Assembly: GCA_017936205.1 (NCBI GenBank)
Contig: JAGBGB010000033.1
Coordinates: forward strand, 1 to 9,552
DNA length: 9,552 nt
DNA from: Oscillospiraceae bacterium
Lineage (GTDB): Bacteria > Bacillota > Clostridia > Oscillospirales > Oscillospiraceae
Reading direction: 5' to 3'
Shown: one piece after another, positions 1 to 7,063 of the stretch
How positions within the stretch are numbered: position 1 is the stretch's first letter
Layout: the number at the start of each line of letters is the position of its first letter
Notes under the pieces: model-generated
The model's input: the letters and a program-made list of their open reading frames with translations, nothing else
Database searches by the model: none
What the model was told of the DNA's origin: nothing
Translations under genes and position numbers: made by a program

Positions 1-942
1 AGCTATTTGATCTCTACTTCCTTCGGTCAAACCATTAAGCCCACTCCTGTGCAAATGGTCAGAGCCATTGCCGCTGTGGTCAATGGGGGCTATTTGTTGG
101 AGCCCTATATAGTGTCACAGGTTCTGGATCAGGAGGGAGAGCCGCTGTACAGCAAGGAACGGACGGTGCTGCGGCAGGTGATCTCGGAGCAGACTTCCAA
201 AACCATGTGTGAGCTGCTGGAATCCGTAGTCTCGGAAGGAACGGCGAAAAATGCCAATGTAACCGGCTACCGCATCGGCGGAAAGACCGGCACTTCAGAA
301 AAAACCGACCAGCGTAACGAGTCGGGACAAATGACCAAGGATAAGATCGTGTCCTTTGTAGGTATCGCACCTATGGAGGATCCTCGATATGTTGTCCTCA
401 TTGCACTGGATACGCCCAATCCTGCAACGGGACAGTATATTTCCGGCGGTGTTATGGCTGCCCCTACGGTGGGAGCGGTCTTAGAGGATATTCTGCCCTA
501 TCTGGGCGTACAGGCGGATTATACCAAGCAGGAGCTGTATCGGGTCAATGTTCCCATGCCCGATGTAGAGGGGCTCAGCCCATATGCCGCACAGGAAAAG
601 CTTAAGGAAGCCAATCTGAACTGCCGCATCATTGGAAACGGCAGCAAGATCCTCGGACAGATCCCTGCTAAGGGAAAGCCCATCCCATGCTACTCAACCG
701 TGCAGCTTTATACAGATACCACTCTGACAGAGGAAAAGGTAGAGCTGCCCTCCCTCCTGGGTCTGACGGTTGCAGAGGTGACACAGAAGCTCAATGATCT
801 GGGGCTCTACCTGCAAGCCAAGGGTACGGATTCCACTGCATGGCATGTGCTGGCAGCGGATCAGAGCATCCCTGCAGGCACGAAGGTAGAACGGGGCACC
901 ACTGTAACTGTGACCTTTACGGATACCGAGGATATGGATTAA
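1..942 (+). CDS. Class B penicillin-binding protein (SpoVD/PbpB/FtsI family), 3' part, with two PASTA domains
   Basis: The 5' end lies outside the window; the frame is open from base 1 and ends at TAA 940-942, leaving 313 residues. A TTG at base 7 is not the true start, because the SFGQ...TPVQ segment it would begin with belongs inside a transpeptidase domain. Visible: the C-terminal half of the transpeptidase fold with the KTG box (bases 283-291, followed by TSEK), then two PASTA repeats at about fragment residues 182-239 (from VPMPDVEGL) and 247-308 (from VELPSLLGL). The SxxK serine and SxN motif are upstream and not seen. The family cross-links septal or spore-cortex peptidoglycan, anchored by an N-terminal membrane segment, working with a SEDS glycosyltransferase such as the FtsW encoded downstream. 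Its place directly before murE matches spoVD of Bacillus subtilis, but two PASTA repeats are more like PbpB, so I give no symbol. Family call is firm; division versus sporulation role is not. Confidence 0.93.
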   Translation, partial: SYLISTSFGQTIKPTPVQMVRAIAAVVNGGYLLEPYIVSQVLDQEGEPLYSKERTVLRQVISEQTSKTMCELLESVVSEGTAKNANVTGYRIGGKTGTSEKTDQRNESGQMTKDKIVSFVGIAPMEDPRYVVLIALDTPNPATGQYISGGVMAAPTVGAVLEDILPYLGVQADYTKQELYRVNVPMPDVEGLSPYAAQEKLKEANLNCRIIGNGSKILGQIPAKGKPIPCYSTVQLYTDTTLTEEKVELPSLLGLTVAEVTQKLNDLGLYLQAKGTDSTAWHVLAADQSIPAGTKVERGTTVTVTFTDTEDMD

Positions 943-978
943 TGAGTGGACAGTTTTCATGGAAAATGGAGAAAGACA

Positions 979-2421
979 ATGAATATACATGAGTTATTAA
1001 AGAATATTGAAATATTGGATAGTCACCTGCCTCAGGAACTGGAGATCCCTATGGTGCGGTATTCCTCCCGTGAGGTACAGCCGGGGGATCTGTTTGTGGC
1101 AGTGGTGGGCTATGTGACCGACGGTCACAAGTATATTCCCGATGCCTTGAATCGTGGTGCTGCGGTGATCCTCTGTGAGAAGGATATGCCGGAAAGCGGC
1201 TGGTGGGTTCGGGTTCCCTCTACCCGTAGGGCTCTGGCACAACTGGGAGCCAACTGGTACGGACATCCGGCGGACAGCATGAAGATGATCGGCGTTACGG
1301 GAACCAACGGAAAGACCTCTGTGACCTATTTGCTCAAGTCTATGCTGGAGCAGACCGGGGCCAAGGTGGGTCTGATCGGTACCATTTGCAACATGATCGG
1401 AGACGAAGAGCTTCCTACAGAGCGAACCACCCCCGAGAGCTTCGAGCTGCAGGGAATTCTTGCACAAATGCGGGATCAGGGCTGCAGCCATGTTGTGATG
1501 GAGGTTTCTTCTCACGCGCTGTTCCTTGACCGTGTAGCAACCATTGAATTTACGGTAGGAGCCTTTACCAATTTGACGGAGGATCATCTGGACTTCCATG
1601 AGACCATGGAGAATTACCGTAAGGCGAAGTCTCTGCTCTTCTCCCAGTGTAAGCACGGGGTCTTCAATTTGGCAGATCCCGCAACGCCCAAAATGCTCCA
1701 AGAGGCCACCTGTGACTGCTATACCGTAGGACAGGGGGGAGATCTCTGGGCAGAGAATGTGTGTCTGGAATCCGACCATGTGCAGATGCTGGTCAGAGAA
1801 GGGGAACAACAGGGACAGCTCCGTGTGGGCATCCCCGGTCGTTTCACGGTCAGCAATGCTCTGACAGCCTTAGGGATTGCCAGAAGGCTTGGCATAGAGC
1901 TGGAGCCTGCTTTAGAGGCACTGTCCAAGGCTAAGGGTGTGAAAGGCCGTGTAGAAGTAGTTCCCACTCCCGGTAAGGACTATACCGTACTGATCGACTA
2001 TGCCCACACCCCCGATGGATTGGAGAATGTGCTCCGCTCTGTGAAGGACTTCTGCAAGGGCAGAGTTATAGTCGTCTTCGGCTGCGGCGGTGATCGTGAC
2101 AGCAAGAAGCGTCCCATAATGGGAGAAATTGCTGTCAAGTATGCGGATTTAGCAATCGTGACCTCCGATAATCCCAGAACAGAAGAGCCTATGGCGATCA
2201 TTGAAGACATTCTTGCAGGTATGAAAGACAGTGCTTCCTCATACATTGTGGAGGAGAATCGCAGGAAGGCCATTAGAATAGCCTTGCGTTTAGGGCAAAA
2301 AGATGATATGATTATACTGGCGGGGAAGGGACATGAGACCTATCAGATCCTGGGAACCGAGAAGACCCATCTGGATGAACGGGAGGAGGTTGCTGCAGCC
2401 CTATGGGAGCAATCACACTGA
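979..2421 (+). CDS. murE: UDP-MurNAc-L-Ala-D-Glu:meso-diaminopimelate ligase (MurE)
   Basis: Cytoplasmic ATP-dependent ligase that adds the third stem residue to UDP-MurNAc-dipeptide. The 480-residue protein has the usual Mur ligase order: N-terminal UDP-substrate domain, central ATPase domain with TGTNGKTS at residues 107-114, the YRKAK segment at 213-217 holding the lysine expected to be carbamylated, and a C-terminal domain with DNPR at 397-400 and GKGHETYQ at 449-456. DNPR is the established signature for meso-DAP rather than lysine selectivity, so the wall is predicted to be DAP-type. Start: a GTG at 946 would add 11 residues, but ATG 979 has GGAG at 968-971 with a 7-base spacer and gives a normal MurE N-terminus, so I chose ATG. 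It follows the PBP gene by 36 bases and overlaps murF by 19 bases. Confidence 0.97.
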   Translation: MNIHELLKNIEILDSHLPQELEIPMVRYSSREVQPGDLFVAVVGYVTDGHKYIPDALNRGAAVILCEKDMPESGWWVRVPSTRRALAQLGANWYGHPADSMKMIGVTGTNGKTSVTYLLKSMLEQTGAKVGLIGTICNMIGDEELPTERTTPESFELQGILAQMRDQGCSHVVMEVSSHALFLDRVATIEFTVGAFTNLTEDHLDFHETMENYRKAKSLLFSQCKHGVFNLADPATPKMLQEATCDCYTVGQGGDLWAENVCLESDHVQMLVREGEQQGQLRVGIPGRFTVSNALTALGIARRLGIELEPALEALSKAKGVKGRVEVVPTPGKDYTVLIDYAHTPDGLENVLRSVKDFCKGRVIVVFGCGGDRDSKKRPIMGEIAVKYADLAIVTSDNPRTEEPMAIIEDILAGMKDSASSYIVEENRRKAIRIALRLGQKDDMIILAGKGHETYQILGTEKTHLDEREEVAAALWEQSH

Positions 2422-3740
2422 AGCAGGCTGCCCAATGGTGCAAGGGCACAGTACGGGCAGAATATGAGGATCTCTCTTTCAGCGGTGTGCAGTTTGACAG
2501 CCGTGCGGTGAAGCCCGGTGAGCTGTTCGTAGCTCTGGTTGGAGAGCGGAACGGACACAGCTACATTCCCGCAGCAATGGAAAAGGGTGCGGTAGCTGCA
2601 CTGGTCAGTGAGCCTGTTGATCCCTGTGTTCCCGCAATTTATGTAGAGGACACCCTGAAAGCCATGCAACAGCTGGCTAAGGGCTATCGGGAAAGTCTGA
2701 GCTGTAAGTGCATCGGCATTACAGGCAGCGTGGGCAAGACCACTACCAAGGAAATGGTCTCTGCTGTGCTGCAGGAGGCATTCCGCACCCAGAAAACACC
2801 GAAGAATTTTAATAACCACATTGGACTTCCTGTGACCCTCTTGGGCTTGGAGCAGGACTGCCAAATGGCTGTGATCGAAATGGGCATGAATCACGCAGGA
2901 GAGATCTCCCTGCTTACAAGCCTTGCACAGCCGGATATCGCCCTGATCACCAATGTGGGGACCATGCATATTGAATACTTAGGATCCAGAGAAGGGATCC
3001 TGAAGGCGAAGCTGGAAATTCTAGAGGGCTTACGACCTGAGGGGAAGGTTCTGTTCTGTGGAGACAATGACCTTCTGGCAGCTGTTGCTAAGGACTATGG
3101 AGCGATTTGTTACGGCTTAGAGCCTCACAATGCAGTTAGAGCCGTAGACCTGCGCATGGAAGAGGAAGGCTGTCGATTTACGGTTGAAGCCTTCGGTTAC
3201 AGCTTCCCTGTGGAGCTGCCTGTGGTAGGGGAGCATAATGTGCGTAATGCCTTGGCAGCCTCTGCTGTGGGCCTGCTGTGCGGCATGAGCCCGGAACAGA
3301 TCCAAAGAGGCTTATGCGGCTTCAGCAACACGGATATGCGGCAGAATACCTACAGCCGTGAGGGTCTGTACATCATCGAGGACTGCTATAATGCGGGGCC
3401 GGAATCTACCCGTGCGGCACTTTCTGTACTGGCTCGCCGTCCGGGACGGCGGATCGCAGTGCTGGGCGGTATGTTGGAGCTGGGGGACTATGGCCCTCGG
3501 GCTCATTACGAGATCGGGCAGGAGGCGGCTCGTTGTGCGCAGCTTCTCTTTGCCTACGGTGATCTGGGGGAGGAAATGGTTCGGGGAGCCGAAACCATGG
3601 ACTATGCCCGACACTTCCGGAGTCATGCGGAATTGGTGCAGGCTCTGCGGAGGGAGCTGCAGCCCGGTGACAGTTTGCTGATCAAGGGCAGTCGTGGAAT
3701 GCACATGGAGAAGGTGCTGGAGCTGCTGTTTCCCCAATAA
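2403..3740 (+). CDS. murF: UDP-MurNAc-tripeptide:D-alanyl-D-alanine ligase (MurF)
   Basis: Cytoplasmic Mur ligase that attaches the D-Ala-D-Ala dipeptide to UDP-MurNAc-tripeptide, completing the soluble precursor handed to MraY. It has 445 residues, normal for the family. Motifs in order: TGSVGKTT P-loop at 107-114, NFNNHIGLP at 135-143, EMGMNHAGEI at 159-168, a KAKLE segment near 201-205 with the likely carbamylated lysine, EDCYNAGPES at 326-335, GGMLELGDYG at 355-364 and IKGSRGMHME at 427-436. The NAGP variant replaces the more usual NANP; I take this as lineage variation. ATG 2403 lies inside the end of murE (19-base overlap). Its best ribosome site, AGGAGG at 2384-2389, leaves a 13-base spacer, longer than ideal, so translation is probably coupled to murE. 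Confidence 0.97.
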   Translation: MGAITLKQAAQWCKGTVRAEYEDLSFSGVQFDSRAVKPGELFVALVGERNGHSYIPAAMEKGAVAALVSEPVDPCVPAIYVEDTLKAMQQLAKGYRESLSCKCIGITGSVGKTTTKEMVSAVLQEAFRTQKTPKNFNNHIGLPVTLLGLEQDCQMAVIEMGMNHAGEISLLTSLAQPDIALITNVGTMHIEYLGSREGILKAKLEILEGLRPEGKVLFCGDNDLLAAVAKDYGAICYGLEPHNAVRAVDLRMEEEGCRFTVEAFGYSFPVELPVVGEHNVRNALAASAVGLLCGMSPEQIQRGLCGFSNTDMRQNTYSREGLYIIEDCYNAGPESTRAALSVLARRPGRRIAVLGGMLELGDYGPRAHYEIGQEAARCAQLLFAYGDLGEEMVRGAETMDYARHFRSHAELVQALRRELQPGDSLLIKGSRGMHMEKVLELLFPQ

Positions 3741-3760
3741 TATAGACGGAGGATAGAGAT

Positions 3761-4744
3761 ATGTCTGAAATTACTATGATCCTGATTTCCCTTGTGGCAG
3801 GCTTCGTCCTGTCTGCAGTTCTGGGAAAGTTCCTGATCCCTGCTCTGCGTGCGCTCAAGGCAGGGCAGTCCATCCGTGAGGTGGGGCCCACCTGGCACAA
3901 CAGTAAGGCAGGCACTCCCACCATGGGCGGCTTGATGTTTATGGCAGCATCCCTGATCTGTGTTGTGACCGGAGCCATCAATGGTCGCTGGAACCAGGTT
4001 CTGGTGCTGGCTCTGGCTCTCATGTTTGGCCTTATCGGCTTCTTAGATGACTTCATCAAGGTGAAGAAAAAGAGAAACCTTGGCTTGACAGAGAAGCAGA
4101 AATTGGCGCTGCAGCTTTTGGCATCTGCGGCATTCTTAGCTGCCATGCACTTTACAGGAAATCTGTCCTACGAGCTGCGGATTCCCTTTGTGCAGGAGCC
4201 GGTTTGCACTGTGCCCGTTCTGCTGTATCTGGCAGTGGCAGTGTTCATCATTGTAGGCTGCGTCAATGCAGTGAATCTGACTGACGGTCTGGATGGTCTT
4301 GCCTCCGGCGTGACCTCGCCTGTTATGCTGTTCTTCGTTCTGGCTGCTATGGGGCTGAAGGAGTACGGTCTTGCCACCTTCCCTGCAGCACTGCTGGGTG
4401 GTCTGGGCGGCTTCCTGATCTACAACTTCTATCCTGCAAAGGTCTTTATGGGCGATACCGGCTCCCTGTTCCTGGGCGGTGCGGTAGTCGGTCTGGCATT
4501 TGCTCTGGATATGCCTCTGGTTCTGCTCCTTGTGGGCATCATTTACATCATTGAAACCTTGTCCGATATTATACAGATAGGATACTTTAAGCTGACACAC
4601 GGCAAGCGCTTCTTTAAGATGGCTCCCATTCATCACCATTTTGAGAAGTGTGGCTGGTCTGAGAAGAAGATCTGGGTGATCTTCGTTGGTCTGACCCTGA
4701 TCATGTGTGTTGCAGCCTACTTTGGCGTTCGTATTTGGTTCTGA
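3761..4744 (+). CDS. mraY: Phospho-MurNAc-pentapeptide transferase (MraY)
   Basis: Integral membrane enzyme that transfers phospho-MurNAc-pentapeptide from UDP to undecaprenyl phosphate, forming lipid I. The 327 residues are mostly hydrophobic segments (about ten predicted helices), the usual size. Signature elements: KAGTPTMGG at 39-47, the aspartate pair in GFLDDFIKVKKK near 96-97, NLTDGLDGLASG at 162-173, GDTGS at 221-225 and PIHHHFE at 279-285, which forms part of the active-site face. ATG 3761 has GGAGG at 3748-3752 with an 8-base spacer, 20 bases after murF. The next gene is ftsW; murD, which commonly follows mraY, is absent here. The TGA stop at 4742-4744 directly abuts the 5' arm of a possible hairpin over the ftsW start. 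Confidence 0.97.
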   Translation: MSEITMILISLVAGFVLSAVLGKFLIPALRALKAGQSIREVGPTWHNSKAGTPTMGGLMFMAASLICVVTGAINGRWNQVLVLALALMFGLIGFLDDFIKVKKKRNLGLTEKQKLALQLLASAAFLAAMHFTGNLSYELRIPFVQEPVCTVPVLLYLAVAVFIIVGCVNAVNLTDGLDGLASGVTSPVMLFFVLAAMGLKEYGLATFPAALLGGLGGFLIYNFYPAKVFMGDTGSLFLGGAVVGLAFALDMPLVLLLVGIIYIIETLSDIIQIGYFKLTHGKRFFKMAPIHHHFEKCGWSEKKIWVIFVGLTLIMCVAAYFGVRIWF

Positions 4745-4781
4745 TTTTTTGGGGAAGGGAGGGTTCATATGCCCCAAAAAA
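4745..4781 (+). promoter_or_regulatory. Possible hairpin enclosing the ftsW ribosome site and start codon
   Basis: Bases 4745-4754 (six T, four G) are the exact reverse complement of 4772-4781 (four C, six A), giving ten continuous pairs around a 17-base loop. The loop holds the Shine-Dalgarno GGGAGG (4757-4762) and the ATG (4769-4771). The 5' arm starts immediately after the mraY stop, so a ribosome finishing mraY would cover it. This would suit translational coupling of ftsW to mraY. The complementarity is direct observation; regulation is inference. The arms are low-complexity runs and could match by chance. Confidence 0.4.
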
Positions 4782-5881
4782 CAACGATCTCTACAGATCG
4801 TGGCTTAATGGATCTTCCGTATCTCCTGTTGACCCTTCTGCTGACAGCTGTGGGGCTGATCATGCTCTTCTCTGCCAGTTTTGCTCGTGCGTATTATGTA
4901 ACGGGGAATTCTGCGAGCTATTTCCTGTCACAGCTCCTCTTTGCGGTATTGGGGATCGGGGCAATGTATGTATTCAGCTTGATTCCCTATGACCTATATC
5001 GGAAGTATTCCCGTCTGCTGTATTTCAGCTGTGTGGCCCTGCTTCTGGGGGTGCTGCTGTTTGGTCTCACAGGTGGCGGAGCGACCCGTTGGATCAAGAT
5101 CGGCTTTATTAGCTTCCAGCCCTCAGAGATCGCCAAGCTGTCTCTGATCATTTCTCTGGGAAAGATTCTGACGGTGCAGAGGGAGCATAGCCGCAGCCCC
5201 AAGACCTTTTTCGCTTGCTCTGCAGCTATGCTGATCATAGCGGTGCTGTTGATTTTAGAGCCTCACTTTTCTGCTACCATCATTGTGGCAGCTCTGTGCT
5301 TCCTGATGATGCTGGTAGGTGGGGTCAACACCAAGTATCTTATGACCATAGCCCTGTCCGGGGGAGCGGTGCTGCTGCTTCTGCTCCTGACAGGGGGCTA
5401 TACCGGGGATCGGATCATGGCATGGCTGGATCCTGAGGCATATCCCTCTGACGAGGGTTATCAGATCGTCCAGTCCCTGTATGCCATCGGCTCCGGCGGA
5501 CTCTTTGGTCTGGGCTTCGGCATGGGACGACAGAAGTATCTGTACCTGCCGGAGGAGCATAACGATTATATTTTTGCCATTGTTTGTGAGGAGCTGGGCT
5601 TCATCGGTGCTATGGGCATCCTGATCCTCTTTGCCCTGCTGATCCTCCGTGGCTATTGGATCGCTATCCATGCAAGAGACCGCTTTTCTATGTTGCTGGC
5701 AACAGGTCTGACCACACTGTTGGCACTGCAGGTGCTGCTGAATGTGGGAGTTGTGACCAATTTGCTTCCATCTACGGGAATCTCAATGCCCTTCTTTTCT
5801 TCCGGGGGCACAGCCCTGATGATGCAGCTTGCGGAATGTGGGATCCTGCTGAATATATCCCGCAGCATTTCTCGTGAATAA
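4769..5881 (+). CDS. ftsW: SEDS peptidoglycan glycosyltransferase FtsW/SpoVE
   Basis: Polytopic membrane protein of the SEDS family, which polymerises lipid II into glycan strands and works with a class B PBP such as the one at the start of this window. It has 370 residues and about ten hydrophobic helices, close in size to SpoVE. Conserved stretches: GGGATRWIKIG...SFQPSEIAK at 102-123, GYQIVQSLYAIGSGG at 220-234, PEEHNDYIFAIVCEELG at 251-267 with D256 matching the SEDS catalytic aspartate position, and LPSTGISMPFFSSGG at 323-337. The position before murG and the SpoVE-like length suggest either a division FtsW or sporulation SpoVE; sequence alone does not separate them, and a clostridial genome may have further SEDS proteins. 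ATG 4769 follows GGGAGG at 4757-4762 with a 6-base spacer. Confidence 0.95.
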   Translation: MPQKTTISTDRGLMDLPYLLLTLLLTAVGLIMLFSASFARAYYVTGNSASYFLSQLLFAVLGIGAMYVFSLIPYDLYRKYSRLLYFSCVALLLGVLLFGLTGGGATRWIKIGFISFQPSEIAKLSLIISLGKILTVQREHSRSPKTFFACSAAMLIIAVLLILEPHFSATIIVAALCFLMMLVGGVNTKYLMTIALSGGAVLLLLLLTGGYTGDRIMAWLDPEAYPSDEGYQIVQSLYAIGSGGLFGLGFGMGRQKYLYLPEEHNDYIFAIVCEELGFIGAMGILILFALLILRGYWIAIHARDRFSMLLATGLTTLLALQVLLNVGVVTNLLPSTGISMPFFSSGGTALMMQLAECGILLNISRSISRE

Positions 5882-5891
5882 GGAGAATGTT

Positions 5892-7013
5892 ATGAAGGTG
5901 ATTTTTACCTGCGGCGGCACAGGGGGGCATATTAACCCTGCCATTGCCGTTGCCAAACGATTGAAGGAACGGAAGCCTAACTGCGAAATCCTCTTCGTAG
6001 GTGCAGACGACGGTATGGAGACCAAGCTGGTTCCCAGAGAGGGCTTTCGATTAGAAACTGTTACCATTTCCAACTACCTCAGGAGCTTCACGCCTTCGGC
6101 CATCTGGCATAATATCCAGACTGTAGGAACCATTCGTCGGGCTCTGAAGAAGGCAGGGAGGATCGTCGAGGATTTTAAGCCCGATGTGATCGTAGGAACC
6201 GGTGGCTATGCCAGCTTCCCTATGCTGAAAATGGGCGCCAAGCTCCATATTCCTACCGCTCTTCATGAAGCCAATGCAGTCCCCGGACTTGCCACCCGTA
6301 TGGTCTGTGACAAGGTGGACAGGATCCTTGTGAGCTTTGAAGAGAGCCGGAAGGAGTATAAGAATGCAGACCGTGTGATCCCTGTGGGTATGCCTGTCCG
6401 TGAGGAATTTGTCTACACCAAGAAGGCAGAAGCCAGACGGGAGCTGGGACTGGATGACAGACCTTTTATTGTCTCCGCCTGGGGCAGCTTGGGAGCACGG
6501 GAAATGAATAAGAAAATTGCCGGCTTTATGAAGCTGGAATGTGAAGAGGGGCGTTACCGCCACATTCATGCCACCGGCTCCTTCGGCTGGCGCTGGATGC
6601 CGGACTATGTGAAGGAGCAGGGGGTAGATTTGGAGGCGCAGGAGCTGGTCTCCATGCAGGAGTATATTTATAATATGCCTACCCTTATGGCGGCTGCGGA
6701 TCTGTTCATCAGCCGTGCAGGAGCATCTACTCTCAATGAGATCGCAGCGGCAGGGACCCCATGTATCATTGTGCCCTCTCCCAATGTGACCAACAACCAT
6801 CAGGAGAAAAATGCGCGTATCTTAGAGCAGCGTGGTGCTGCGGTGGTCATTCGGGAATCCGAATGCGACGGAGCCAACCTGTACAAGGCTGCCAAGGAGC
6901 TCTTAGAGGATCGTCAACGGCGAGAGGCTATGAGCAAGGCCCTGCGTGATATGGCAGTGATCGACTCCGCAGAGCGAATTCTGGATATTGTGCTTGAGCT
7001 TGCGAACGCATAA
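5892..7013 (+). CDS. murG: Lipid II synthase MurG (GlcNAc transferase)
   Basis: Peripheral inner-leaflet glycosyltransferase that adds GlcNAc from UDP-GlcNAc to lipid I, giving lipid II. The 373-residue GT-B protein shows GGTGGH at 8-13, TGGYASFP at 103-110, HEANAVPG at 125-132, WGSLGARE at 197-204, ISRAGASTLNEI at 273-284 (sugar-nucleotide binding) and NNHQEKNA at 301-308. WGSLGA in place of GGSLGA is, as I recall, a common clostridial form. Start choice: an in-frame GTG at 5874 overlaps ftsW and would add six residues (MNKENV), but ATG 5892 has AAGGAG at 5880-5885 with a 6-base spacer and places the glycine loop normally, so I use ATG. It begins 10 bases after the ftsW stop and is followed by a 48-base gap to murA. 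Confidence 0.97.
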   Translation: MKVIFTCGGTGGHINPAIAVAKRLKERKPNCEILFVGADDGMETKLVPREGFRLETVTISNYLRSFTPSAIWHNIQTVGTIRRALKKAGRIVEDFKPDVIVGTGGYASFPMLKMGAKLHIPTALHEANAVPGLATRMVCDKVDRILVSFEESRKEYKNADRVIPVGMPVREEFVYTKKAEARRELGLDDRPFIVSAWGSLGAREMNKKIAGFMKLECEEGRYRHIHATGSFGWRWMPDYVKEQGVDLEAQELVSMQEYIYNMPTLMAAADLFISRAGASTLNEIAAAGTPCIIVPSPNVTNNHQEKNARILEQRGAAVVIRESECDGANLYKAAKELLEDRQRREAMSKALRDMAVIDSAERILDIVLELANA

Positions 7014-7030
7014 GGAGCTCTCTGCATAGA

Positions 7031-7063
7031 ATGGGCAAATTTCCAAAATGGAGGTTTGCCTAT
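7031..7063 (+). promoter_or_regulatory. Hairpin sequestering the murA Shine-Dalgarno and start codon
   Basis: Bases 7031-7045 pair without interruption with 7049-7063 around the loop AAA (7046-7048): fifteen pairs, three of them G-U wobbles (7033/7061, 7040/7054, 7041/7053). The 3' arm contains the whole murA ribosome site GGAGGT (7050-7055) and the A and T of the start codon ATG 7062. No T-run follows, so it is not an intrinsic terminator. The murG stop (7011-7013) lies 17 bases before the stem, so a ribosome ending murG would reach but not clearly open it. Two adjacent wobble pairs opposite the Shine-Dalgarno recall the imperfect pairing of RNA thermometers. The pairing is directly seen; a regulatory role is inferred. 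Confidence 0.65.

Noticed and set aside
954..966. Small inverted repeat (TTTTC and GAAAA) before murE
   Set aside because: Five mostly A/T pairs, the ribosome site at 968-971 lies outside it, and no T-run follows.
997..1809. Long reverse-strand open frame (270 codons) opposite murE, and similar ones opposite murA (7533-8237) and murF (2343-2969)
   Set aside because: They mirror conserved enzymes on the other strand, give Cys/His/Gln-rich products of no known family and lack a supporting operon context; they are shadows of real genes.
3744..3766. Short complementary arms (AGAC and GTCT) around the mraY ribosome site and start
   Set aside because: Only four pairs with a large loop; expected often by chance, unlike the 10- and 15-pair cases at ftsW and murA.
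4085..4113. TTGACA inside mraY as an internal promoter
   Set aside because: No -10-like hexamer at the right distance (GCTGCA 17 bases on); it is coding sequence for the conserved LTEKQ segment.
5874..5891. Upstream GTG start for murG, and likewise GTG 946 for murE and TTG 7056 for murA
   Set aside because: In each case a downstream ATG has a well-spaced Shine-Dalgarno and matches the normal protein N-terminus; the TTG at 7056 directly abuts the Shine-Dalgarno GGAGGT, leaving no spacer.
7031..7063. murA upstream hairpin as a transcription terminator
   Set aside because: It is followed by the murA start codon and G-rich sequence, not a T-run, so the translational explanation fits better.
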